Shown here one piece after another: positions 9,901 to 20,400 of a stretch of DNA of 33,876 bases. Position numbers and translations under genes: made by a program. The stretch's first letter is position 1; every line of letters begins with the position of its first letter. The notes beneath the pieces are model-generated. The model made no database searches, had not been told where the DNA came from, and saw nothing but the letters and a program-made list of their open reading frames with translations. The DNA lies in contig JAJDEJ010000234.1 in NCBI GenBank assembly GCA_029259815.1, positions 1 to 33,876 on the forward strand. Reading direction: 5' to 3'. The stretch is from Planctomycetaceae bacterium. Lineage in GTDB: Bacteria > Planctomycetota > Planctomycetia > Planctomycetales > Planctomycetaceae.

Positions 9901-12819
9901 CTCACCGAATGGAAACAGATTCAATCGGAGCGGAAGCGGTAGACTCGTCCCATCCGTTGTCGAAGGCGAGGAGGTGTTAAGGTCGCTGCTTCGGTGTCGG
10001 TGCAATTGAGTCAAGTCGAAGTCAACGCCGGCAACAAACAATGATGCGCACATCCGGTTGACACCGGTGATGGCGTCAGTCTTCTCGGATGTCACCTCGA
10101 TGACGTTCGCAGAGTCCTTCGGAACGGTCGCCTTCACCGTCGCATCCAGACCGCCATTACCTGTGTCGATAAAGACACGGACTCCGTCGTCGTACATGCG
10201 CTGGATTGTCTGCCAACACCGCACAGACCGGTTCAGCACGGAGATCGCCATCTCGCGGATCTCGTGCTCGTCGTCCAAAAACAGGCCGCCAGTTAAGGAG
10301 GAATACGTCGGAATCTGTGGGGCGTTCACCTCAAATGGACTTTGACTGCCCGTTTTCAGAACCGAACTGAGATAGTCGACTCCCTGTGTGTGAATGGGGG
10401 GGAATGGCAGCTTGTTCGCCACAACTCCCTGTTCACGAAGTCGACGAATGATCCGATCCAAGTCGTCGCTTGGCCCCCCCAGGATCTGCATTTTGGGAGC
10501 CACATGAAACGCAATCTGGACATCCATCTCCGAGGAGGTAGCAGCTGCAATTTGACTTTCGCTGGCGGTGACGAACGCCAACCGTCCGTTGCCGTGATAA
10601 GGCGGAGTCGACAGCACCGCGTTCCAAAGCACCTGCATGACCTCTGGAAAGTTGAAGATCCCCGATGCACAACCAGCAGCCAACTCCCCAGCACTCTGCC
10701 CCGCAACAACGTCGACGCGCACGCCGAGTGACCGCAACAGTGCCCAGCCGGCCCAGTCAGCAGACGCAATCGCGACCGGTCCGACATTGCGGGTGTACGC
10801 GGGACGCTCATCCGATCCAATCGCCATGTCGTCAACCAGCGCCGTGCCAACTCGCTTCTGCAACTCCAACTTCATGTCTTCGGTCAACGTACCCGGCGGG
10901 GAAAGCATGAGACTGGTCGGGACAGGATCGTCCGGATGTTCATCCCGCCGCTCGATGACGTCGAAGACTTTGCGCATCTCCGGAAAGAGCAGGCAGAGTT
11001 GCATTAAGTTTTCCGAATAATCGCCGACGACCCCCGGATACCCAATGCCAGGAAACACAGCGGCGACTCGTCCTTCGATTGCAGCTGCGTCCGAATAGTA
11101 GATTTCCCCACCCGTCTGAATTCGAAGAGAATCGTCTTCGAGTGTCTCCAGACAGGTCTCAAGTTTGGAACGCAGGTCTTCCGAGTCTGAGCAGACGAGT
11201 GCCAGTTTGATGGTCTGACGGCTGTCGACTGTTTCGAGCGATTGACGTGAAAGTTGGGCCAGGGAAGGATGATTCTCAACATTGAGCGTCGAAAGAACGT
11301 CTCGCAGGCAACTCTCAAGTCCTGCGAGAGAGTCGGCTGACATCGCAATCAGTTCGGTTGGGCGGCTGGTGAAGTCACGGAATGGCCTCGGCAAGACCGC
11401 CTGAGGAGATTGCTCCGGAACCTCCTCTAAGATGGTATGGACATTGATACCACCGAATCCGAATGCGTTAATGCCGGCCCGGCGTGGGCCTAGATGTGAG
11501 GGATGAATCCAGGAACGGGCGCGATCGTTGACATAAAACGTGCATCCGTTCAACTCCGGCGTCGGTTCGTCACAGTGCAGACTGGGGGGGAGGACCTTGT
11601 TCGAAACGGCCAGTGCAGTGCGGATCAGGGAGGCGATGCCCGCAGCGGTCATGGTATGGCCAATCATGGACTTCATTGAGCCCATGGCCCGCACGGGCGG
11701 AATCCCTTCCCGCTCTCCGTAGAACGACTTGAGCGTTTGAATTTCGACCGGGTCTCCGGCATGAGTTCCGGTCCCATGGGCTTCGAGATAGCCGATTGAG
11801 TCAGGATCGACTTGTGCGTCTCGATACGCGCGTTTCAACGCCAGGAGTTGCCCTTCGGATCGAGGTGTCAGGATCGCCGATCCGCGTCCGTCGCTGCTGC
11901 TGCCGACTCCTTTGATGATGGCATAAACACGATCACCATCGCGTTGTGCATCCGACAACCGCTTGAGGACGACAGCCCCGCCCCCTTCGCCAATCAGGAT
12001 GCCGTCCGCGCGACGGTCAAAGGGGCGAGTGACTCCACTCGGAGCCAGGGCCCCTAACTGATGAAACACGTACCAGAACGTCGGTAATTGACACAGATGC
12101 ACTCCGCACCCGACAGCAACATCGCACTGGTGAGCACGGAGACGAAGGACCGCATGTTCCACCGACAGCAGTGAGGAAGCGCAGGCCCCATCCACTGTGT
12201 AGGCGGCCCCCTGGAGGTTCAAGCGATTCGCTGCTCGACTGGCCACGAGGTTGGAGATTGCACTTGCGGTGCTATCCGGGCCTGCGACCGGAGCCATGCT
12301 TTGACGCATCGCCTCCGAGAATTCTGCAAAGTCCTTGTCGCTCATTTGCGGGAAGTACTGTCGGATAAACAGCAGCAGGTGAGGAAACAAGTCAACCCGG
12401 AGATACCCTTCCGACATTTTGTTGGTGAGGTAGCCGCCACGTCCAATGATGACATCGCAGTTCTCGCGCACGGGATGATCTTCCGGAATGCCAGCGTCCT
12501 GGAGCGCTGCATCGATCACGGCGATCGCAAAAAACTGGTCGGGATCGCCGTCAATGAGATTCTTGGGCAGGATCCCATATCGCAGTGGGTCAAAACGAAA
12601 GTCAGAGGGGAGAAACCCGCCTCGTGAGCATGAGAAATGGACCTCATCTAACGCCGGAGAGAACGGAGGGGCGAGATTCAAACCGCCATTGAGTCGGTCA
12701 TCGGGAACGGGGCCGATGGAGTCGACTCCGTTGACGATGTTGCTCCAATACTCATCGATGTTGTGGGCACCGGGAAATACGCAGCTCATCCCGACGATCG
12801 CGATCTCTGTTTCATTCAT
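6940..12819 (-). CDS. Multidomain synthase: KS-AT-DH-PPTase-3-hydroxyacyl-CoA dehydrogenase
   Basis: A protein of about 1959 residues. (1) Ketosynthase, residues ~5-470: Cys in 'DGACASSL', His in 'EAHGTGT' and 'SMIGHTMTAAG'. (2) Acyltransferase, ~600-900: Ser in 'GQSAGELAAG' (GQS replaces GHS, as in PfaB-type domains) and His in 'FPPIHTQ'. (3) Acidic, low-complexity linker. (4) Double-hotdog dehydratase, ~1080-1400: His in 'FFLHDHVF', Asp in 'LDPATLDG', plus 'FHGPRLQ'. (5) Sfp-type phosphopantetheinyl transferase, ~1430-1620: 'GIDVEP' and 'WCAKESVGKSLG'. (6) 3-hydroxyacyl-CoA dehydrogenase, ~1650-1940: NAD motif 'GAGTQG', Ser in 'TNTSMF', His in 'ALHFHG'. No ACP or KR is visible, so it must work with the upstream synthase. 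ATG 12819 is preferred to TTG 12831 because KS domains begin close to 'EIAIVGMS'. Fusing a PPTase and an HCDH to a synthase is unusual. The product is unknown. Confidence 0.93.
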   Translation of the reverse strand: MNETEIAIVGMSCVFPGAHNIDEYWSNIVNGVDSIGPVPDDRLNGGLNLAPPFSPALDEVHFSCSRGGFLPSDFRFDPLRYGILPKNLIDGDPDQFFAIAVIDAALQDAGIPEDHPVRENCDVIIGRGGYLTNKMSEGYLRVDLFPHLLLFIRQYFPQMSDKDFAEFSEAMRQSMAPVAGPDSTASAISNLVASRAANRLNLQGAAYTVDGACASSLLSVEHAVLRLRAHQCDVAVGCGVHLCQLPTFWYVFHQLGALAPSGVTRPFDRRADGILIGEGGGAVVLKRLSDAQRDGDRVYAIIKGVGSSSDGRGSAILTPRSEGQLLALKRAYRDAQVDPDSIGYLEAHGTGTHAGDPVEIQTLKSFYGEREGIPPVRAMGSMKSMIGHTMTAAGIASLIRTALAVSNKVLPPSLHCDEPTPELNGCTFYVNDRARSWIHPSHLGPRRAGINAFGFGGINVHTILEEVPEQSPQAVLPRPFRDFTSRPTELIAMSADSLAGLESCLRDVLSTLNVENHPSLAQLSRQSLETVDSRQTIKLALVCSDSEDLRSKLETCLETLEDDSLRIQTGGEIYYSDAAAIEGRVAAVFPGIGYPGVVGDYSENLMQLCLLFPEMRKVFDVIERRDEHPDDPVPTSLMLSPPGTLTEDMKLELQKRVGTALVDDMAIGSDERPAYTRNVGPVAIASADWAGWALLRSLGVRVDVVAGQSAGELAAGCASGIFNFPEVMQVLWNAVLSTPPYHGNGRLAFVTASESQIAAATSSEMDVQIAFHVAPKMQILGGPSDDLDRIIRRLREQGVVANKLPFPPIHTQGVDYLSSVLKTGSQSPFEVNAPQIPTYSSLTGGLFLDDEHEIREMAISVLNRSVRCWQTIQRMYDDGVRVFIDTGNGGLDATVKATVPKDSANVIEVTSEKTDAITGVNRMCASLFVAGVDFDLTQLHRHRSSDLNTSSPSTTDGTSLPLPLRLNLFPFGETVFHEGRRMLNAENRMAASTPQSGNDGIHDAVEEADISPRQENSDEAAQMVMSDAASPGDSDQGQDSSSRPAPGEPSVSNVGAGVELINDAAEESDCESLLDHGFPLLGNVSHFIDQKELLVERVLDLDRDFFLHDHVFIQVTDYKPLEECLPLLPMAAMVEAMSEAASCLVPGCGIIGVEQMRALRWVALQDQRTLPIQIKAHVESVDEERNVVAVRTELSSNGEVNAMATVLLGTAYQETLPLNFSPRDGERTWPFSSEEFYRDQHTFHGPRLQCLTATLETGAHGGDGLLEVLPVDDWFADDPEPNLLLDPATLDGVAQVIALWARGYGKYSLPMGFRKFELYGPTPAPGTQVPFRIEATKGDATSRTFVFDVEVQDGHGNVWMRFQGFSLWVFDWTIRGIEAQRRPDAVYLSEAQQWPGQPNDMVVASVGRTVIPGGNLDWICRLCLTHPEIDLFNTLDSPRKKWEWLYGRLAAKDAVRMWMRQHFDIEQMHPLSFAILNDEQGCPYVQLLEDRPGVPFISISHVQDRSFAAVSHMPVGIDVEPADREIDTAAKTFITSPEEFGLMASMAGVQEESQSLLRLWCAKESVGKSLGIGLDGRPNDLVAIEADSEGRLLIQHLPTNQQYVAQTWDDGVYTGSFVIAECSDSVYDEEYITETNGLSLDPDAWAIRLVSVIGAGTQGWRIAWQCAIYGYTVRLYDTSDAALQEALDQMEDCANEMASSGQLQVGEARSAFERVLPTLDVTEAADADLLCESVPEQLELKKEVFADFHQRCPPHTIFVTNTSMFLPSMLAADTGRPSQFAALHFHGNLWDTNVADIMPHPGTDESTVRILEDFATSIGQIPIIMKKQSYGYVVNAMLMSLNRVALTLAANEVVEVEDIDRAFMAVLKTDKGPFGLIDQVGLQTSYQILHYWADVFKDPQLRKNAEFLKHYLDQGLDGEKSGRGFYSYPDPNYELPGFITRESVSPELPDVILQSEPYA

Positions 12820-12929
12820 CGCACGGCTCAATGTGGTTGGATCTCTGTTGGTATTGCGAAAAGTGTCCAGGTCCTTGCGATGATCAGACTCGTTGTCGAT
12901 GGATAGTCAGACGCATGATTTATCCACCT

Positions 12930-14472
12930 TCATGCGTTCATTGCTGTCTTTAATTGATCTCGCTCTCCGGCAGCGATGAGAACTTCGGCTGCTTGACCTT
13001 TGCCAAGGCGAATTTCGTCAACGCACGCTTTCGCTCCAGCTGCCAAATTGATGACAGCAACATCGCGTGTCGCGTACAGCCGGAGCAACTCGTCCGTCAC
13101 CATGCCGCCCTCCCAGGGCCCCCAATTGATCGCGACCACGCGCGCAGGCCATTGGGTATTCAGGTGATCTGCCAGTTTGTTCAAGTATTCGTTGGCCGCG
13201 GCGTAATCGACTTGGCCGGCTGTACCGAAGCGGGCAGTCACCGAAGAGAAGAAAAACAGGAAGTGGAGTGATTCAGGCTGCAAATGTTTCGCAAGCGTTC
13301 TGGCACTATCGACTTTTGTTGAGAACACGCTGGCAAACGACTCTGGTGTCTTATCTCGAATCCACTTGTCCTCGACGATGCCGGCTCCGTGGATCACACC
13401 GTCGATCCTGCCGAACCTGTCGTACAGATTGTCAATCAGGCGACCGAACTGTTCTCCGTCGCGGACATCAAGGGCGTGATACTCCACCTGGGAACCGGCT
13501 GACTCCATTGCCGCCACGTTATCTCGTATCTGTCTGTCCTTGATGATTCTCTTCAGCTGCGCCTCAATTTCTGCCGGTTTCATGTTCTCAGACGACTGAT
13601 TCGCTCGCTCAATGAGATGATTGCGAAGACTCTGTGGGTCTCTATACGGGCGAGTCTCTTCGGGCTCCGCGCCCGGGAGTGGACTTCGTCCCACAAGAAC
13701 GAGTCGCGACGAAGTTGACTGGGCGAGTTCTTTGGCAACGGCTGCAGTCACTCCACATGCGCCACCAGTGATCAGGACGACCGAGTCCTGATCGAGAGGC
13801 AAGGGAGCCAGATTATCGGCGAAACTGGTGAACTCTCCTTCAACAATCCACCGGCCCTTTTGATCGATTCCCACTTCCAAATGATGCTTGTCTATAAAGA
13901 ACTCCCGAACCAAATGACCGCGACGTTCGTCGCTGCCGAGGTGAGGACTCAGGTCCACGTTCTTGACGCAGGTGTCTGTCAACTCTCGAGCCAGTGTCTT
14001 GAAGATCCCGCATGTACATCCTTGAACTGCGGGAAGAGGGTTCTTCGCCAAACATCCGAATCGCCCGTCGAGAGCAGTGACATTCATCAACCAGCCACCA
14101 CCAACTGCTGCACTTTTGCGAAGGTCTTCGGAGAACTCTTTCACGACGTTCAGGGTTTTCAGAGCCAGTGACAAAGGCCCGACTCCGTCGACTCTCGTTT
14201 GGTCAACCGGGTCCTGAAGGCTCAGCAGGTTGATCAACCCGCCGATCTGCGGCACGCCTGATTGACTGAACCCGTCATGCAAGGCACGAAGTTCCTTCGG
14301 CGATGAAAAATCGACTCGGTATTGGTTCGGACCGAGTTGCCCACTGTCCTCCAGAGGAAGGAGGTAAATGACACAAAGCCCCTCAGCCTCCAGCTTTTCA
14401 CCAAGACCCGGTGCGACACGCTCGACATCACCGATCAGAGCGACGGCGCATTGGCGGGGGAATTTTTTTTTT
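12930..14472 (-). CDS. Ketoreductase domain, 3' part of the first synthase in a shifted frame
   Basis: This frame is open from the A10 run onward and has no credible independent start; a TTG at 14282 lies inside the domain. It encodes a type I PKS ketoreductase: a structural half ('GGLINLLSL', 'GGGWLMNVTALDG'), then the catalytic Rossmann half with 'VLITGGACGVTAAVA', 'HGAGIVEDKWI' and the catalytic Ser and Tyr in 'FFFSSVTARFGTAGQVDYAAANEYL'. Homologous PUFA-like synthases carry KR directly after ACP and a 'RYEVTPVAAP'-like linker; that linker ends the previous frame. One extra nucleotide in the A run makes 12930-20806 exactly 2626 codons with no internal stop. I therefore read this as the C-terminal part of the upstream protein, made by frameshifting or inactivated by mutation. 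A separately translated KR is less likely. Confidence 0.88.
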
Positions 14473-17400
14473 CGGCTTCCCCCACTGGTGCAGCCACTGG
14501 TGTCACTTCGTACCGTTGAAGTGGCGCTCCATCGTTTGACACTGGGTTTTCGCCATCACCCTGAGGGTCTGTCAGCGATTCTCCAGCCGGACTGGTGAAG
14601 TTTGATCGGCCCTGATCGTAAAGGTTCACAATGTCGTGAAGCGTCTTCAACTTGGCGAATTCGCTAAGGCTCTCTTCCTCGGCCCCGTCACCTCCGGGCA
14701 TGTACTGGTGATACTCTGTCAATGAGCTGAAGATCTCCACGGTCTTGATCGAATCGATACCCAGGTCTGCTTCGAGCAACGCGTCCTCTTTCAACATCTC
14801 GATCGGATAGCCAGTCCGTTCACTCACAGCCTTGAGCAGGTCCTGGCGAAAATCTTCTGTGTGCGGCGGTGCATTCACGTCAGCCCCGCGACTGTTTGAC
14901 ACAGAAGGCTCCAAGGTCTCATTCACAGAATGGCCATTTCCGCCTGGCGACCCATTGCCGCTGATGGAGACGTGGGCTGGAGCCACTGTTGTTGCTTTCG
15001 GATTGACAATCGTCGGTGACACAGGAGTGACCGCTCGCGGGGCAGGGGCAGGAGTGATCGTTGGTCTGTTTGAGGCCCCTGTCGAAGCTGCACGGCCTGA
15101 TTCAGAGGGAACGGGCGGATTGGCGGACAAACCGTTTCTGGACCGCGGAGAGATTGGTCTTGGCGAAACGCTCCGCCGACGAGATGGTAACGGACGTTCC
15201 GGCAACGTGTGTGAGGGAATCGACTCAAGACCATCGCCAGTTGCGAGGGAAGTCAACGCAATTCGCTCGTGCATATCCAGAAACCGCTCGTTGGTCTCCA
15301 GTTGCCGCTCTTGCAGATCAAGCCAACGCGACATCAATTGGTTTGATTCGCTGAGGATCGTGCATTGCGGGCCAACCACTGAACCATTGTGTCCAATACC
15401 TTCATGTTGTAGTGATGTTGTCACGGGAGGGCTCTTGGGGCTGAAACTTGTTGGCGAAGGAGGAGTTGAATCGTGACGCGAAGCTGTCCGAGGCTTCCGG
15501 GGAGCCGTTGCTTGAGGAAGGGTTCGGGCAGGGGACGAGACGACGGTGCTGTGTGCATCGTCGCTCCGCCCGCCATGCCCGTTCCCCACAACCAGTTCCT
15601 TGTGGATCTGCTTTGCCGGCGACGGCTGAGGCACCGTCGAGAGCAATAATTGAGATTGAGGTGGTTCAGTCTGCTGAACTGTTTTTGGGATAAGCGGCTT
15701 CGGTCGCGGTTGTTGGATTCCTGAGACCGGTTCCGCACGATTGGTGTTGACGATCCAGTCCGTCGGCTTGCGTGAGACCTTCTCTCTGACTGACTCGAGA
15801 TAAGGGCGAAGACCCTGAGCGGGCAGTCGGCGATGTTCAAACCAAGGTGAGATTTGGATCGGCAGTCCCAGAGCAAATAATCTGGCAATAACATTTCCCC
15901 AACCTATCCATCCGTTCGGTCCGGAAGGTGCGACTGCTAAGGCGACATGCGGCTGATCGTACAGGCAGCGGTCGACAAGATTCGTCAGTACACTTCCCGG
16001 CCCGACTTCGATAAACGTCCGCGCACCTTCGTCGTACATCTGTTGCAGTTGATTGTGGAACTTCACTGGTTCGATCAAATGTCGCGACAAGAGCTCTCGA
16101 ATCGCGTCTGGATCGTCCGGATAGGCGGCGGAGATCGTGTTACTGAAGACGGGTAGGGAAGGTGATGCGACCTTCACGTCCGTGAGATGGTTCGAGAGGA
16201 TCTGTGCTCCTTCGGCGAGCGCTGGAGTATGAAACGCTGCCGTCACTTTCAGTTTGCGCGCCGAGTACCCGTTTCGATTCAGCTGATCAACTGCGGAGTC
16301 GATGGTTTCCACCGAGCCGGCGATCACTGTCTGGTCTGGTGCATTGAGGTTCGCGATCAGGGCGTCGCTGACGATCGCCTCAAGCCCTGCGCGTGTCTTC
16401 GCTTCTCCAGCATTGACGGCGGCCATGGCTCCAGGTACCTCTCGACCGGCGTAATCACAAGCTTGTCCTCGCAGCGCGGCCAGACGAAACAGGTCGTCGC
16501 GAGTGATCACGCCTGCCGCTGAAAGTGCGACGTACTCACCGAAGCTGTGACCCGCCACCATCGCGGGCCGTATTCCATATCTCGAAAGTAACTCCATGCA
16601 AAAGAGATCAACAACAGCTAACGCTGGCTGAGCAACTCGGGTGTCGTTGACTTCTTCCTGAAGCTTCTGCTTTGTCACATCGTCAAAAGCGGGTGGGGGG
16701 AAAATCGCATTCGAAAGCGGCTTCTCCAGAATGCCCGTGCATGCGGCATCAGCCGACTCGAAGAGTGAATGGAGCTGAGGATGGGCGACCACCAAGTCCC
16801 GGAGCATGTTCACGGATTGTGAACCTTGACCAGGGAAGAGAAAGCAGACCTCTTGGGGAGAAGTCGGCTCGGCTTCGCTGTAGAAGACGCCCTTGACCTG
16901 CACGGTTCCAGCTTCAGAGATCTGCCGAGTAGCATCCCGTAACTTTTCTTGAAGATCAGCCACCGTCGACGCAGTCAGTGCCAAGCGACAACTGTTGCCG
17001 TGCACTGCCTCGCTGCTTTGTTTCGATCGCCGTTGTTCTTCATGGAAGATCGCAGACGCCAACTCGGCGATATTGGAAGCGGGAACTTCGTCGATATCGC
17101 TGAGTAACTCGTCGATCGTGCTGCAAAGTTCCTGGCGGGTGGCACGTTTCCAAGCGAATAATTCACACGACCGAGGAGAGAAGTCCAACTGAAAACCGTC
17201 GTGATAGGCTCCCTCGTATTCTTCCAGAACGACGTGAAAGTTGGTCCCGCCAAAACCAAAGGAGCTGACGCCCGCGCGGCGCGGCGAGTGATCCGGGCCA
17301 ACGAGCCAAGGTCTGGTTTCGGAATTCACATACAGGGGAGAGGCAGCATCCTTCAGGACTGGGTTTGGCGACTTGACACCGATCGACGGCGGGAGTGTCC

Positions 17401-20400
17401 GATGATTCAACGCCAGTGTCGTCTTGATCAAGCTGGCAATACCGGCAGCCGTCTTGGCATGCCCGATCATCGACTTCACCGATCCGACCGCACACGATTG
17501 CGGTTGCCCATTGGCATTCCGGATGACTTGCGAAAGAGCCTCACATTCGACCTGGTCTCCGACAGTTGTGCCAGTGCTATGGGCCTCGATGAGCGAAACC
17601 GATGCAGGTGAAACCTCAGCATCTGCGTACGCTCGCTCCAAAGCCGAAAGCTGACCGGCAGAATAGGGCGCAGTCAGACTCCGGTTGCGACCGTCACTCG
17701 AACTCCCGATGCCGGTGATGACGGCATAAATGTTGTCACCATCGCGTTCTGCGTCCGCCAATCGTTTGAGGACCATTGCCCCCAAACCTTCCCCGAGAGC
17801 GATGCCATCGGCTGCGTCATCGAAGGATTTGGAGTGGCCATCCGGCGAGAGCGCGTGCGTTTTCGCAAAGCACATGTAACAAAGAGCATTGGTCGTCCCG
17901 TCAACCGCTCCGACAAGGGCCGCATCACAGACTCCGGCCCGCAACTGCTCTGCAGCTGCCTGCAACGCGGCTAACGAGGACGCACAGGCAGCATCAACGA
18001 CGAAGTTCGTGCCTCCTAAATCAAACCGATTCGAGATCCGCCCCGCCACCACGTTCATCAAGAAACCAGCAAATGAATCCTCAGTCCATTCCGGGAGTTG
18101 GTCTTCCATACTCTGATAGATTGAGGTCCGTTGCTCAGGGGTCAGACCTTCGGCCATCGGCAAGTAGTGGCGCATCATGGTCCGAAATGCGTAACGCATC
18201 GCGTGATCGTGACTACCCGCCGCTGCGTAGATCACGGATGTTCTTTCACGGGGGAAATCGGCCCGATCATAGCCACCGTCACGCAAAGCCTCCGCCGCAA
18301 CCTCCAGCGCTAATAGCTGGATTGGCTCGATGCTAAACAGGCTCGCTGGAGGAATCTGATACTTCAGGGGGTCAATCACGACGTCGTCGAGAAAGCCGCC
18401 CCATTTGGAATACACCTTGTCCCGTTCGAAACGATCGGTCGAGAAGAACTCTTTCCAGTCCCATCGGTCAGCAGGGACTTCGCGAATGGCATCAAAACGG
18501 TTGAGAATGTTCTGCCAGTAAATGCGCAGGTCTGGTGAGTCCGGGAACATCCCGCTCATGCCGATGATGGCGAGGTCCCTGCCTCGGCTCCGGCGCTGTC
18601 CTGCTCGAAGCGAAGTCTTCAGCGTGTCAGCAGATGCCGACGGCGATTCACTCTCGGCGATGCGTCTCAGTGTCTCCATTCCTCCCTGTGAGGCCTGCTC
18701 GTGCAGTTCGGTGATCGACACGATCTTGTCCCGGAGTGCCGCGACTTCACCGATCATGTACATTCCCGCACGTCGCTGCGTCTCAGTATCCACGGTGATT
18801 AACTCACTGGGATCTTGGGCCAACTCTGCTGCGGCCTCACGCACAGCGCGAGCTTTGGCATCCTCCTCCACTGGTTCGGACTTGCCGTCGGATGTTGGCT
18901 TGGAATCACCGTTCTCGAGTGAAGACCTTCTCGCGACGCCTTTGGATGCAATCCGTAGGCGACCGATGTTGAACATCTCCAGCCCACCGCGAATTTCTTC
19001 GGCTGACGCTCCCGTCAGCAACAACTCTCGCTTTTTATCAGAGAAGTCGGAAACAAACGGTGTGATCGCACAACGAGTGGCATGGCCGACGCCAGATTCC
19101 ACTAAGGCTGTATCGCCACATTCGAGGGCCTGTCGCTGGAACTCCTCCGTAATGGCTCCAGAAGTGACAGCTTCATGTGTGAAGAGGTACGCCGTCCCCA
19201 TCAAGACGCCGATTTTCATGCCGCGCTCGACTAATGGTGCAGCCATCGTTGCGACCATCGCGGCCGAGATCTCGTCGTGAATTCCTCCCGCGAAGACAAT
19301 CTGGAAGTTCTCCGGGTCATCCACTTTGGCATCGAGCAAGGTGCTGATGGCAGATTGCCATAAGCTGAAGCTGCACTGCGGCCCGACATGGCCTCCACAC
19401 TCGCGACCTTCGAAAATAAACTTTCGAGCCCCGTCACGGATAAAGACTTCCAGCAGACCACGAGAAGGAACATGCAGGTAGGTTGAGATACCAGCCTCTT
19501 CCAACTCTTTGGCTTGACCCGGTCGCCCCCCCGCAATGATGGCGAACTTTGGAGGATGTGCAAGAATCGCTTTCAACTGCTCGTTACGAAGCTCGGGGGA
19601 CACAAACCCCAGAATCCCCACCCCCCAACTCTGATCGCCCAACCTCTTGGAGACAGTGGACATCAAATTCTGCACGGCTGATCCGCGTAACAGAGCAAGC
19701 GCCAGGAATGGCAGTCCACCACCATCGGCAACCTGCTGGCAAAAATCGGGCACGTCACTCACGCGAGTCATCGGGCCCTGCAGGATTGGAAACTTCACTC
19801 CGTGAACCTTTGCCAGCGGACCGTCCGGACGTAAGGCCTGCTGTTCAGGTGCCAGAGTCAGGCACTTGGCGATTTCCCGACGATACGCACCCAGAATGCC
19901 TCCGACAGTCTGATACTTTTCAGCCAGATTCCTGGCAAATGCGATTTCCTGGCCTAAGGGAATCGGCACATCGCTTGCTGGTGTTGTTCCTTCGACGAGT
20001 GTTGAATTGAGTCGCTCGAACATCGCTGTCGGCCATGCTTCCCCGACGATGAACTGCCTCTCCAAATCTTGCAGAGTCTCACGAGCCGTGCGACTGAAAA
20101 AGCGGAATTGTCCTTTCTCGTCTCCGATGCAGACGGTCTCGGAGCCATCCAGTTGCAAGAAATACTTCCGCTCCGAATCGTCGAGTGGCGACTCTTTGGC
20201 AAGCCACAATTGTTCGCGGAGAACGATCCCTGCTGCCCCGGATAGCATGGCGGCAGCAGCTGTTTGCGGTCCAATTCCACCTTGAACCCAAAACGGAATC
20301 AGGAGTCGATCTTGAAGAGACTGAATGAGCAGAAATGCAGACTTTCGACTGACTCGCCCACCGGCTTCATGCCCCTTTAACACGACCCCGTCAAATCCCA

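Noticed and set aside
12930-14282. Independent ketoreductase gene starting at TTG 14282
   Set aside because: The TTG lies inside the domain, no ribosome-binding site is near, and the frame continues upstream to the A10 run with family-like sequence.
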